From assembly GCA_026786065.1 (NCBI GenBank), contig JAJAYS010000028.1, forward strand, positions 1 to 13,528: DNA of 13,528 nucleotides. Direction: 5' to 3'. The notes beneath the pieces are model-generated. The model saw nothing but the letters and a program-made list of their open reading frames with translations, did no database searches and was not told the origin of the DNA. Below, piece after piece: positions 1-6,799 of the stretch; the first letter of the stretch is position 1; every line of letters begins with the position of its first letter. The DNA is from Polaromonas sp. Lineage in GTDB: Bacteria > Pseudomonadota > Gammaproteobacteria > Burkholderiales > Burkholderiaceae_C. A program made the position numbers and the translations under genes.

Positions 1-158
1 AACGGCGGCGGGTTGCTACGCACCGCCTGCACCCACGGACCGGCCACCTCGGCAGCGGCCGCCCAGTCGAGCGCACCCGCCAGCGTCTTCAGATGGTGGT
101 GGACGACGTCGGCCTCGGGGCGGTAGGGAAAGGGCAAGCGGGGCGTGCTGGCAGACAT
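1..158 (-). CDS. putA: Bifunctional proline dehydrogenase / glutamate semialdehyde dehydrogenase, N-terminal fragment
   Basis: Only the first 52 residues are in the window; the rest lies beyond the left edge. The ATG at 158 is preceded by a good ribosome binding site (CAGGAG, 6 bases away). The peptide starts MSASTPRLPFPYRP and continues with LAGALDWAAAEVAG and WVQAVRSNPP, which I recognise as the N-terminus of Burkholderiales PutA. In the family PutA oxidises proline to glutamate in two steps, using FAD and then NAD, at the inner membrane face; none of its catalytic motifs is visible here. The divergent Lrp/AsnC gene supports the call, because putA is often paired with such an activator (PutR). 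An unrelated enzyme sharing this N-terminus is possible but less likely. Confidence 0.68.
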   Translation of the reverse strand, partial: MSASTPRLPFPYRPEADVVHHHLKTLAGALDWAAAAEVAGPWVQAVRSNPPP

Positions 159-200
159 GGTGGGCTCCTGAGGGAATGGGCGAGGTTATTGATCCGGCTC

Positions 201-214
201 TTTCAAATATGAAA
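201..214. promoter_or_regulatory. AT-rich inverted repeat, candidate Lrp-type operator
   Basis: TTTCA-AATA-TGAAA is a perfect 5-base inverted repeat in an AT-rich patch within GC-rich DNA, 43-56 bases upstream of the putA start. Lrp-family proteins bind short AT-rich imperfect palindromes, and an Lrp gene lies on the other side of this region, so it is a reasonable operator candidate. The motif is short and could be chance. Confidence 0.3.
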
Positions 215-222
215 TTTTTCGT

Positions 223-290
223 CCGTTCTCCCTGAGCTTGTCGAAGGGTTTCCCTGTGCGGGGCAGGCTTCGACAGCTCAGCCTGAACGG
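223..290. repeat. Interspersed palindromic repeat (TTGTCGAAG family), copy 1
   Basis: The left arm (223-248) reads CCGTTC, CTGAGC and TTGTCGAAGG; the right arm (265-290) is its inverted partner with TTCGACAGCTCAG and GAACGG. Together they could fold into a long hairpin. A second copy with the same core is at 5686-5757 in this window. I recall this type of palindrome as common between genes in Comamonadaceae and related bacteria. It lies between divergent putA and lrp, so it is not simply a transcription terminator here. Confidence 0.8.
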
Positions 291-332
291 AAAGTCAACA
301 CTTCATTTGGCCGGAGCAATGGAAATCATGGC

Positions 333-361
333 TTGCGGCATGCTGAATATTTCGCTAAATT
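333..361 (+). promoter_or_regulatory. Possible sigma70-type promoter for the Lrp gene
   Basis: TTGCGG (333-338) and TAAATT (356-361) are 17 bases apart and end 26 bases before the ATG at 388. The -10 matches 4 of 6 consensus bases and the -35 only 3 of 6. The surrounding AT-rich direct repeat (TTTCGCTAAA then TTTCGCGATT) could be an autoregulatory Lrp site. Weak by sequence alone. Confidence 0.3.
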
Positions 362-387
362 TCGCGATTTAACCAGCCGTTTTATCT

Positions 388-870
388 ATGCCTTCGGATT
401 TTAATCAAGCCATCGACCGAATTGATCTGAAAATACTGGATGTTCTGCAACAGGACGGCCGAATCTCCAACCTGAAGCTGGCCGAAGCCGTGGCCTTGTC
501 GCCCACCGCCGTGCTGGCCCGGGTGCAGCGCCTGACGCGGGACGGCTACATCACCGGTTACGCAGCACGCCTGAACCCGGCGAAACTCGGCGCCGACATG
601 CTGGTGTTCGTCGAGGTGTTGCTGGACCGCACCACGCCCAATGTGTTTGAAGCCTTCAAGGCCGCCGTGCAGGTGCGCCCCGAAATCATGGAATGCCACA
701 TGGTGGCTGGCGGCTTCGACTACCTGCTCAAAACCCGCATGGCCGACATGGCCGCCTACCGCGCGTTTGCCGGCACGGTGCTGTGGCAACTGCCCGGTGT
801 GCGCGAGACCCGCACCTATGCGGTTATGGAAGAGGTGAAAAGCACCACCCGGTTGGCGCTGGGGGTGTGA
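388..870 (+). CDS. Lrp/AsnC family transcriptional regulator, probably of putA
   Basis: 160 residues, the usual length for the family. Residues about 8-60 form the N-terminal helix-turn-helix (DRIDLKILDVLQQDGRISN, then LAEAVALSPTAVLARVQRL). Residues about 70-150 form the ligand-binding RAM domain, with the typical MVAGGFDYLLKTR and MADMAAYRAF segments. Such proteins are dimers or octamers that respond to amino acids. Divergent orientation to putA, with 229 bases between, suggests it is a PutR-like activator that senses proline; this is inference from context. No strong ribosome binding site precedes the ATG. The gene 156 bases downstream encodes an amino-acid-type binding protein and might also be a target. 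Confidence 0.92.
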   Translation: MPSDFNQAIDRIDLKILDVLQQDGRISNLKLAEAVALSPTAVLARVQRLTRDGYITGYAARLNPAKLGADMLVFVEVLLDRTTPNVFEAFKAAVQVRPEIMECHMVAGGFDYLLKTRMADMAAYRAFAGTVLWQLPGVRETRTYAVMEEVKSTTRLALGV

Positions 871-1025
871 GCCTGACGGTTTGGGCCATTCTTTGAACTA
901 AGTTTTTCAGGCGACGCAGCGTGAAAAGTGTTGCGAAAAGCCTTGCAGGCCGAGCCGGATTCCCTTACCTTGCGTCACCTGAAACCCCCGCCTTTCAATC
1001 CATCACCAAATAGAAAGAGACCCCC

Positions 1026-2179
1026 ATGCGCACTTTTCAAGCAAAGGCCAAAACCTGGCTCACTTGCGGCGTCGGCGTGCTGGCAGTCTGCTTGGGATGG
1101 GCTGCGCAGGCCCAAAGCGGCGTGACGGATTCAGAAATCCGCATTGGCCAGTTCGCCGCCCAGACCGGTCCGGCGGCGGAACTCGGCAAGCGTCTTCAGG
1201 TCGGGATTCAGGCACACTTTTCCGCCGTGAATGCAGCCGGCGGCATTGGCGGCCGGCAACTCAAGCTGGTGTCCCGTGACGACGGCTATGAGCCGGACAA
1301 GGCCGCAGCCGCCGTCAAGGCGCTGATCGAGGAAGACAAAGTTTTTGCGCTGATCGGCTCGGTCGGCACGCCCACCACGCTGGCGGCCTTGCCAGCCATC
1401 AACACGGCGGGCATTCCACTGATTGGCCCGTTCACCGGCGCGCAGGCGCTGCGGGAGCCTTTCAACCGCAACCTGTTTCACATCCGCGCCAGCTATTTCG
1501 ACGAGACCGAGCGCATCGTGCAGCACCTGACCACGCTGGGAGTCAAGCGCATCGGCGTGTTTTACCAAAACGACTCCTACGGCAAGGCCGGGCTGGAGGG
1601 CGTGATCCGCGCGCTGACCAAACGCCAGCTGCAGCCGGTCGTCTCGACGACCGTGGAGCGCAACAGCGTCGATGTCACGGCCGCGCTGGCTGAAATCCTC
1701 AAATTCAACCCGAGGCGGTGATCCAGATCAGCGCCTACACATCGTGCGCGGCGCTGATTACGCAAGCACGTGCCAAGACCTTTAACGGGCAGTTTTTCAA
1801 CGTCAGTTTTGTCGGCTCGAGGGCGTTGGCCGACGAATTGGGCGACGTTGGCTCCGGCGTCATGATCTCGCAGGTTGTGCCCTTTCCGTTCGCACCGACT
1901 TCGCCGATCGTGCGCGAATACCAGCAGCGCATGACGGAGCCTGGCACCAAAGACTTCGACTTCTCCAGCATGGAAGGCTTTATCGCTGCAAAAGTGCTGA
2001 CCGAAGGGCTGCGCCTGGCCGGCAGAGGTCTGACGCGGGAATCATTGATGACCGCACTGGAAAGCCTGAAAGACTACAACCTTGGCGGCTTCGCCATAAG
2101 CTACGGCCCGAAGGACCACGAAGGCTCTCAGTTCACCGACCTGACACTGCTTGGACGTGGCGGCAAGTTCGTACGCTGA
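1026..2179 (+). pseudogene. Periplasmic substrate-binding protein of a branched-chain amino acid type ABC transporter, frameshifted
   Basis: Two adjacent frames together make one Leu/Ile/Val-binding-type protein (type I periplasmic fold, Peripla_BP_6). The first frame (1026-1721) has a signal peptide with probable cleavage after Ala29 (WAAQA/QS), then IRIGQFAAQTGPAAELGKR, VNAAGGIGGR, GSVGTPTTLAALP, IPLIGPFTGAQALR and IGVFYQNDSYGKAGLEG. It stops at 1719-1721. The protein continues one frame over from 1712 (EAVIQISAYTSCAALITQA through SSMEGFIAAKVLTEGLRLAGR) to 2179. One base appears to be missing in or next to the CCC run at 1709-1711; restoring it gives 384 residues, normal for the family. No permease or ATPase gene is adjacent, so it would be an orphan binding protein. 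A sequencing error cannot be excluded, since both halves look otherwise intact. Confidence 0.85.
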
Positions 2180-2227
2180 GGCGCCCTGCTAACTATTGCG
2201 CCGCCAGCAGCGCGCCAGCCTGGGGGA

Positions 2228-2935
2228 TCAGCTGCGGCTTCCAAATATCGCCGTGCCCACCCGCAGCATGGTGCTGCCCTCATGAATGGCGGCTTCGAGG
2301 TCGTCGGTCATGCCGATCGACAGCGTGTCGAGCCGCAAAGGCAGGCGGCCCGCGCTGTTGATCTGCTCCAGCAGCGCCTTCGCTTTTTGATGCACCGCAC
2401 AGGTCGCCAAAAAATCGGGCGTGGGCTCTGGAATCGCCATGATGCCGCGCAGCTGCAAGCCTGGCAGCTGCGCAATCTCAATGGCCAGCGCTTCAAGCTC
2501 ACCGGGCGGCACGCCGGATTTATTGCCACCGCCGTCGATGTTCACCTGAATGCACACCTGCAGCGGCGCCCGGCCTTCCGGGCGATGTTCGCTCAAACGC
2601 TGCGCGGTCTTCAGCCGGTCAACGGACTGCACCCAGTCGAAATGCTCGGCTACCAGCCGGGTCTTGTTGCTTTGCACCGGTCCGATGCAGTGCCATTCAA
2701 GCAGCACGCCAGCAGACAGCCTAGGGGTCACCGCCGCGATTTTTTCGACGCCCTCGGCGATGTAGTTTTCGCCGAAAAGCCGCTGCCCGCCGGCCACTGC
2801 TTGCAGCACCGCATCGGGGCCAAATTTCTTGGAAACCGCCACAAGACGCACGCTCTGCGCATCGCGAACTGAAGCGATACAGGCCGTGGTAATCCGGTCA
2901 CGCACCGCTTGGAGATTGAGCACGATGTTGGTCAT
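2228..2935 (-). CDS. yggS: YggS/PLPBP family pyridoxal phosphate homeostasis protein
   Basis: 235 residues, matching the family. It has the fold-type III barrel signature: LVAVSKKFG with the PLP-binding Lys36, then FGENYIAEGVEKI, WHCIGPVQSNKT, VQSVDRLKTAQRL, CIQVNIDGGGNKSG, LRGIMAIPEP, LSIGMTDDLEAAIHEGSTM and LRVGTAIFG. These proteins bind PLP without known catalytic activity and buffer B6 vitamers and amino/keto acid pools in the cytosol. It diverges from pilT, an order seen in many proteobacteria. The ATG at 2935 has no visible ribosome binding site, and the best promoter leaves only about seven leader bases, so translation may be nearly leaderless. Confidence 0.95.
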   Translation of the reverse strand: MTNIVLNLQAVRDRITTACIASVRDAQSVRLVAVSKKFGPDAVLQAVAGGQRLFGENYIAEGVEKIAAVTPRLSAGVLLEWHCIGPVQSNKTRLVAEHFDWVQSVDRLKTAQRLSEHRPEGRAPLQVCIQVNIDGGGNKSGVPPGELEALAIEIAQLPGLQLRGIMAIPEPTPDFLATCAVHQKAKALLEQINSAGRLPLRLDTLSIGMTDDLEAAIHEGSTMLRVGTAIFGSRS

Positions 2936-2948
2936 AATCGTTGAGTAC

Positions 2949-2978
2949 TTTATACGCAGCGGGCAGACTGCATGACAA
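2949..2978 (-). promoter_or_regulatory. Sigma70-type promoter for yggS
   Basis: On the minus strand TTGTCA (2978-2973, 5 of 6 consensus) and TATAAA (2954-2949, 5 of 6) are 18 bases apart. Transcription would start near 2942, about 7 bases before the yggS ATG at 2935. Confidence 0.6.
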
Positions 2979-2982
2979 ATTA

Positions 2983-3008
2983 AGCTGGCAAATCAAGCCG
3001 GCAAATCA
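2983..3008. repeat. Two-copy 13-base tandem repeat between yggS and pilT
   Basis: AGCTGGCAAATCA (2983-2995) is followed directly by AGCCGGCAAATCA (2996-3008), one mismatch in 13. It lies just upstream of the yggS -35 box and 21 bases before the pilT ATG. It may be a paired binding site or a slippage duplication. Nothing else shows its function. Confidence 0.7.
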
Positions 3009-3029
3009 AACAACAGAGGGAGGCTCCGG

Positions 3030-4073
3030 ATGGATATCACGCAGTTGCTGGCTTTCAGCGTAAAAAACAAGGCGTCCGACCTGCATTTGTCGGCCGGCCT
3101 GCCGCCGATGATTCGCGTCCACGGCGACGTGCGCCGCATCAACATCGACCCGCTGGACCACAAGCAGGTGCATGCCATGGTGTACGACATCATGAACGAC
3201 ACCCAGCGCAAGAATTACGAAGAATTTCTGGAGGTCGATTTTTCGTTCGAGATCGACGGGCTGGCGCGCTTTCGGGTTAACGCCTTCAACCACAACCGCG
3301 GCGCCGGTGCGGTGCTGCGAACCATTCCTTCAAAGATTCTGACGCTTGAGCAACTCAACGCACCGAAGATCTTTGGCGACCTGGCCCTCAAGCCGCGCGG
3401 CATGGTGCTGGTCACCGGCCCGACCGGCTCCGGCAAATCGACCACGCTGGCGGCGATGGTCAATTACCTGAATGAAAACGAGTACGGCCACATCCTGACG
3501 GTCGAAGACCCGATCGAGTTCGTTCACGAATCAAAAAAATGCCTTATCAACCAGCGCGAGGTCGGGCCGCACACGCTGAGCTTTTCCGCCGCGCTCAAGT
3601 CCGCACTGCGTGAAGACCCGGACGCGATTCTGGTCGGCGAGATGCGCGACTTGGAGACTATCCGCCTGGCGATGACGGCGGCCGAAACCGGCCACCTGGT
3701 GTTCGGCACGCTGCACACGTCCAGCGCCGCCAAAACCATCGACCGCATCATCGACGTGTTCCCGGCCGAGGAAAAGGAAATGATCCGCTCGATGCTGTCG
3801 GAGTCCTTGCAGGCGGTGATCTCGCAAACGCTGTGTAAAACCAAGGACGGCGCGGGCCGGGTGGCGGCGCACGAGATCATGCTGGGCACCAGCGCGATCC
3901 GCAATTTGATCCGTGAAGCCAAGGTCGCGCAGATGTATTCGTCAATCCAGACCGGCAACAGTTTCGGCATGCAGACTCTGGACCAGAATCTGACCGACCT
4001 GGTCAAGCGCAATGTCATCTCGGCCGCTGAAGCGCGCGGCAAAGCCAAGATTCCGGACAACTTCCCCGGGTAG
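3030..4073 (+). CDS. pilT: Type IV pilus twitching motility ATPase PilT
   Basis: 347 residues, the normal PilT length. PilT is the hexameric cytoplasmic ATPase that depolymerises the pilus at the inner-membrane base, powering twitching and DNA uptake. Visible motifs are ASDLHLSAG (15-23) in the N-terminal domain, Walker A GPTGSGKST (130-138, Lys136), the Asp box around TVEDPIEFVH (157-166), Walker B ILVGEMRD with catalytic Glu204, the His box TGHLVFGTLHTSSAAKTIDR (220-239), and the PilT-specific AIRNLIREAKVAQMYSSIQT (289-308). A strong ribosome binding site (GAGGGAGG) precedes the ATG. It diverges from yggS and is followed, after 395 bases, by pilU. Confidence 0.98.
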   Translation: MDITQLLAFSVKNKASDLHLSAGLPPMIRVHGDVRRINIDPLDHKQVHAMVYDIMNDTQRKNYEEFLEVDFSFEIDGLARFRVNAFNHNRGAGAVLRTIPSKILTLEQLNAPKIFGDLALKPRGMVLVTGPTGSGKSTTLAAMVNYLNENEYGHILTVEDPIEFVHESKKCLINQREVGPHTLSFSAALKSALREDPDAILVGEMRDLETIRLAMTAAETGHLVFGTLHTSSAAKTIDRIIDVFPAEEKEMIRSMLSESLQAVISQTLCKTKDGAGRVAAHEIMLGTSAIRNLIREAKVAQMYSSIQTGNSFGMQTLDQNLTDLVKRNVISAAEARGKAKIPDNFPG

Positions 4074-4079
4074 GTATGT

Positions 4080-4294
4080 GGCCCCCACGTTCGCGCACTG
4101 CGTGTCGCTCTCCGCCCCCCGAGGGGGCGCTTTTCCCTTGGGGCGGCCCGGCGGGAAAATTGGCCCCCACGTTCGCGCACTGCGTCTCGCTCTCTGCCAC
4201 CCGAGGGGGCGCTTTTCCCCTTGGGTCGGCCCGGCGGGAAAATTGGCCCCCACGTTCGCGCACTGCGTCTCGCTCTCTGCCACCCGAGAGGGCG
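4080..4294. repeat. 82-83 base tandem repeat, about 2.6 copies, between pilT and pilU
   Basis: Units start at 4080, 4162 and 4245 with GGCCCCCACGTTCGCGCACT; the third stops matching near 4294. Each full unit also holds a C-run/G-run palindrome (CCCGAGGG) and an inverted pair TTTTCCC...GGGAAAA around a GC-rich loop, so every unit could form its own hairpin. The unit length is not a multiple of three, and open frames running through it show the same peptides in shifted frames, so it is non-coding. I recall similar GC-rich repeats between genes in Comamonadaceae. With the terminator at 4334-4359 it fills most of the 395-base gap; 4360-4468 shows only the pilU ribosome binding site. Confidence 0.88.
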
Positions 4295-4333
4295 GCTGGG
4301 CCTGCGGCCCGGGGAAGCCGGTTCCGCGGCCCC

Positions 4334-4359
4334 CGCTTGAATGGGACAAGCGAGTTTTT
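4334..4359 (+). terminator. Candidate intrinsic terminator after pilT
   Basis: CGCTTG (4334-4339) and CAAGCG (4347-4352) form a perfect 6-base stem with a 7-base loop (AATGGGA), followed by AG and five Ts (4355-4359). This is a standard rho-independent layout on the pilT strand, 260 bases past the pilT stop. It suggests that part or all of pilU transcription starts separately. Confidence 0.55.
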
Positions 4360-4468
4360 CATAGGCGGCTTACGGTCGCCCACCCGGCCGTTCGCCCTGC
4401 GGTATCGAGGGGTGCCCCTTGGCTCGCCAGCTTTGCAGACCCACCGCACATAACCAATCAGGACACGC

Positions 4469-5605
4469 ATGGAACGCGATCAGGCCAGTAAATTCATCTC
4501 CGACCTGCTTAAGCTGCTGGTCAGCCGCAATGGCAGCGACCTTTTCCTGACGGCGGAATTCCCGCCGGCCATGAAGGTCGATGGCAAGATCACCAAGGTT
4601 TCGCCGCAGCCGCTTACCGGCATGCACACGCTGGCGCTGGCTCGCGCCATCATGAACGACAAGCAGACCGCCGACTTCGAGCGCACCAAGGAATGCAACT
4701 TTGCGATTGCCCCACCCGGCCTTGGGCGCTTTCGGGTGAACGCTTTCGTGCAGCAGGGCCAGATCGGCATGGTGATGCGGGTAATTCCGGTTTCGCTGCC
4801 AACCATCGACGCGCTGGTTCTGCCGCAGATTCTCAAAGACATCGTGATGACCAAACGCGGCCTGGTCATCCTGGTCGGCGCTACGGGTTCGGGCAAGTCC
4901 ACCTCGCTGGCGGCAATGGTCGATTGGCGCAACGAGAACTCTTACGGCCACATCATCACCATCGAAGACCCGGTCGAGTTCGTACACCCGCACAAGAACT
5001 GCGTCATGACCCAGCGCGAAGTCGGACTGGATACAGACAGCTGGGAAACCGCACTGAAAAACAGCCTGCGGCAGGCACCCGATGTGATTTTGATGGGCGA
5101 GATTCGCGACCGCGAAACCATGGAGCACGCGATTGCCTTTGCCGAAACCGGTCACCTGTGCATGGCCACGCTGCATGCCAACAGCGCTAACCAGGCGCTT
5201 GACCGCGTGGTGAACTTTTTCCCCGAGGAGCGGCGCTCCCAGTTGCTGATGGATCTGTCGCTGAACCTCAAAGCCATCGTGTCGCAGCGGCTGGTTGCCA
5301 AGCAGGACAGCAAAGGCCGGGTCGCTGCGGTCGAGATCATGCTGAACTCACCACTGATCTCCGACCTGATCTTCAAGGGGGAGGTCAGCGAGATCAAGGA
5401 AGTGATGAAGAAAAGCCGCCAGATCGGCATGCAGACTTTCGACCAAGCCTTGTTCGACGCCTTCGAGAACTTCCAGATTACCTACGAAGACGCGCTGCGC
5501 AACGCCGATTCGGTCAACGATCTGCGGCTGCAGATCAAGCTCTACAGCAAGCGCGGCAAGTCCACGGATCTGTCCGCCGGCACCGAGAACCTGGCGATCG
5601 TCTGA
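4469..5605 (+). CDS. pilU: Type IV pilus accessory retraction ATPase PilU
   Basis: 378 residues, the usual PilU length. PilU is a PilT paralogue that forms its own hexamer and adds retraction force, normally depending on PilT. Motifs are NGSDLFLTAEFPPAMKVDGK (21-40), Walker A GATGSGKST (137-145, Lys143), IEDPVEFVHP (165-174), Walker B VILMGEIRD with Glu211, and the His box TGHLCMATLHANSANQALDR (227-246). The PilU-type C-terminal tail (YEDALRNADSVNDLRLQIKL) extends beyond PilT. The ATG at 4469 has a modest AGGA ribosome binding site. It follows pilT on the same strand, but 395 bases of repeats and a candidate terminator lie between, so it may have its own promoter; I could not find a convincing one in 4360-4468. 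Confidence 0.97.
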   Translation: MERDQASKFISDLLKLLVSRNGSDLFLTAEFPPAMKVDGKITKVSPQPLTGMHTLALARAIMNDKQTADFERTKECNFAIAPPGLGRFRVNAFVQQGQIGMVMRVIPVSLPTIDALVLPQILKDIVMTKRGLVILVGATGSGKSTSLAAMVDWRNENSYGHIITIEDPVEFVHPHKNCVMTQREVGLDTDSWETALKNSLRQAPDVILMGEIRDRETMEHAIAFAETGHLCMATLHANSANQALDRVVNFFPEERRSQLLMDLSLNLKAIVSQRLVAKQDSKGRVAAVEIMLNSPLISDLIFKGEVSEIKEVMKKSRQIGMQTFDQALFDAFENFQITYEDALRNADSVNDLRLQIKLYSKRGKSTDLSAGTENLAIV

Positions 5606-5652
5606 GACCCGGTCGGCGCTACAGGCTCGCGCGGCGGGCGCTCGGGTCCCAC

Positions 5653-5786
5653 GGTCAGGTCGCAATGCTGTTCGGTTAAATCTAAAACCGTTCGGGCTGA
5701 GTTTGTCGAAGCCTTGCCCTATGCCGGCAGCCCTTCGACAAGCAAAGGGCGAACGGTCTTAAACGAACTGCATTGGGTCAGGTCGC
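5653..5786. repeat. Palindromic element (TTGTCGAAG family, copy 2) flanked by an 11-base direct repeat
   Basis: GGTCAGGTCGC occurs at 5653-5663 and again at 5776-5786. The 112 bases between are a long imperfect palindrome: the outer arms are AATGCTGTTCG (5664-5674) and CGAACTGCATT (5764-5774), the inner arms are CCGTTCGGGCTGAG with TTGTCGAAG (5689-5711), and CTTCGACAAGC with GGGCGAACGG (5732-5757). The inner core is the same as the repeat at 223-290. Direct repeats around terminal inverted repeats look like a small non-autonomous insertion with a target duplication. No protein is encoded inside. It lies between pilU and the downstream dehydrogenase. Confidence 0.7.
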
Positions 5787-5827
5787 CATTTGCTCCGTTG
5801 CGACTTGATCGCGCGCTGACTGACCTT

Positions 5828-5843
5828 CCGCGATAATTCGCGG
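5828..5843 (+). promoter_or_regulatory. Perfect palindrome with -10-like box directly before a start codon
   Basis: CCGCGA-TAAT-TCGCGG is a perfect inverted repeat whose last base touches the ATG at 5844. It contains GATAAT (5832-5837, 5 of 6 bases of the -10 consensus), which would place the transcription start at or next to the ATG. No ribosome binding site is present. Both facts fit a leaderless mRNA. No good -35 box is seen at the right distance. Confidence 0.45.
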
Positions 5844-6758
5844 ATGAGTAGCACCAACCCCAAAACCTACGAGTCTTCCGCCCCCCGCAACGTGGCCTTT
5901 CTGGGCCTCGGCGTAATGGGTTTTCCGATGGCCGGCCATCTGGCGCAAGCGGGCCACAAGGTCACGGTGTACAACCGCAACCCGGCCAAAGCCGCAGCGT
6001 TTTGCAGCGAGTTCGCCGGCCACGGCGCGCCGGCCAGCGCCGCCACGCCGCGCGAGGCCGTGGCCCAGGCCGACATCGTGTTTTGCTGCGTCGGCAACGA
6101 CAACGATCTTCGCTCGGTCACGCTGGGCGCTGACGGCGCGTTTTCCGGCATGCAGCCGGGCCGCAATTTCGTTGACCACACCACGGCTTCGGCCAGCATC
6201 GCCCGCGAGCTCGACGCAGCGGCACGCGCAGCCGGGCTGCAGTTCATTGATGCCCCGGTGTCGGGCGGCCAGGCCGGCGCGCAAAACGGCCTGCTCACCG
6301 TGATGTGCGGCGGCGACCAGGTGGCATTCGATGCCGTCAAGCCAGCCGGCATGGCGTTCTCCAAAGCCTTCACCCTGATGGGTGCCAGCGGGGCCGGCCA
6401 GTTGACCAAAATGGTCAACCAGATCTGCATTGCCGGACTGGTTCAGGGCCTCAGCGAAGCCATTGCCTTCGGCCAGCGAGCTGGACTCGACATGAACCAG
6501 GTGCTCGACGTGATCGGCAAGGGCGCGGCGCAAAGCTGGCAGCTCGACAACCGCGGCAAGACGATGGTCGCCGACAAGTTCGACTTCGGCTTCGCGGTGG
6601 ACTGGATGCGCAAGGATCTGGGCCTGGTGCTGGACGAGGCCAAGCGCAACGGCGCGCGTTTGCCGGTGACCGCGCTGGTCGATCAGTTCTACGCCGACGT
6701 GCAGGGGCTGGGCGGCCAACGCTGGGATACATCGAGCCTGATTCGCCGACTGAAATAG
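5844..6758 (+). CDS. 3-hydroxyisobutyrate dehydrogenase-like NAD(P)-dependent oxidoreductase
   Basis: 304 residues, in the usual range for beta-hydroxyacid dehydrogenases. The N-terminal Rossmann domain starts VAFLGLGVMGFPMAGHL (17-33, GxGxxG). The substrate-binding DAPVSGGQAGAQNGLLTVMC is at 136-155. The catalytic Lys189 sits in GASGAGQLTKMVNQ with the conserved Asn192. The family oxidises small beta-hydroxy acids (3-hydroxyisobutyrate, tartronate semialdehyde, 2-hydroxy-3-oxopropionate, succinic semialdehyde variants); the exact substrate cannot be told from sequence. The gene stands alone between pilU and convergent dolP, so context does not help. There is no ribosome binding site before the ATG and a -10-like box 6 bases upstream, so translation may be leaderless. 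Confidence 0.92.
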   Translation: MSSTNPKTYESSAPRNVAFLGLGVMGFPMAGHLAQAGHKVTVYNRNPAKAAAFCSEFAGHGAPASAATPREAVAQADIVFCCVGNDNDLRSVTLGADGAFSGMQPGRNFVDHTTASASIARELDAAARAAGLQFIDAPVSGGQAGAQNGLLTVMCGGDQVAFDAVKPAGMAFSKAFTLMGASGAGQLTKMVNQICIAGLVQGLSEAIAFGQRAGLDMNQVLDVIGKGAAQSWQLDNRGKTMVADKFDFGFAVDWMRKDLGLVLDEAKRNGARLPVTALVDQFYADVQGLGGQRWDTSSLIRRLK

Positions 6759-6799
6759 CGTTGCGCAGTAGCGGTCACCGCTCAGCAGCGGCAAGCCGT

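Noticed and set aside
4080..4294. Tandem repeats as a possible CRISPR array
   Set aside because: The 82-83 base units are contiguous near-identical copies with no unique spacers, and no cas gene is nearby.
4012..4491. Long open frames on both strands through the pilT-pilU gap
   Set aside because: They run through 82-83 base tandem repeats in different frames, overlap pilT and pilU, and show no family features; they are a by-product of GC-rich DNA.
5610..5630. GGTCGGCGCTAC after pilU echoes the pilU Walker A coding sequence at 4876
   Set aside because: A 12-base match is expected by chance several times in a window this size, and the similarity fades at once.
6770..6782. AGCGGT-C-ACCGCT hairpin between the convergent dehydrogenase and dolP as a terminator
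   Set aside because: The one-base loop cannot form a normal hairpin at full stem length and there is no T run on either side.
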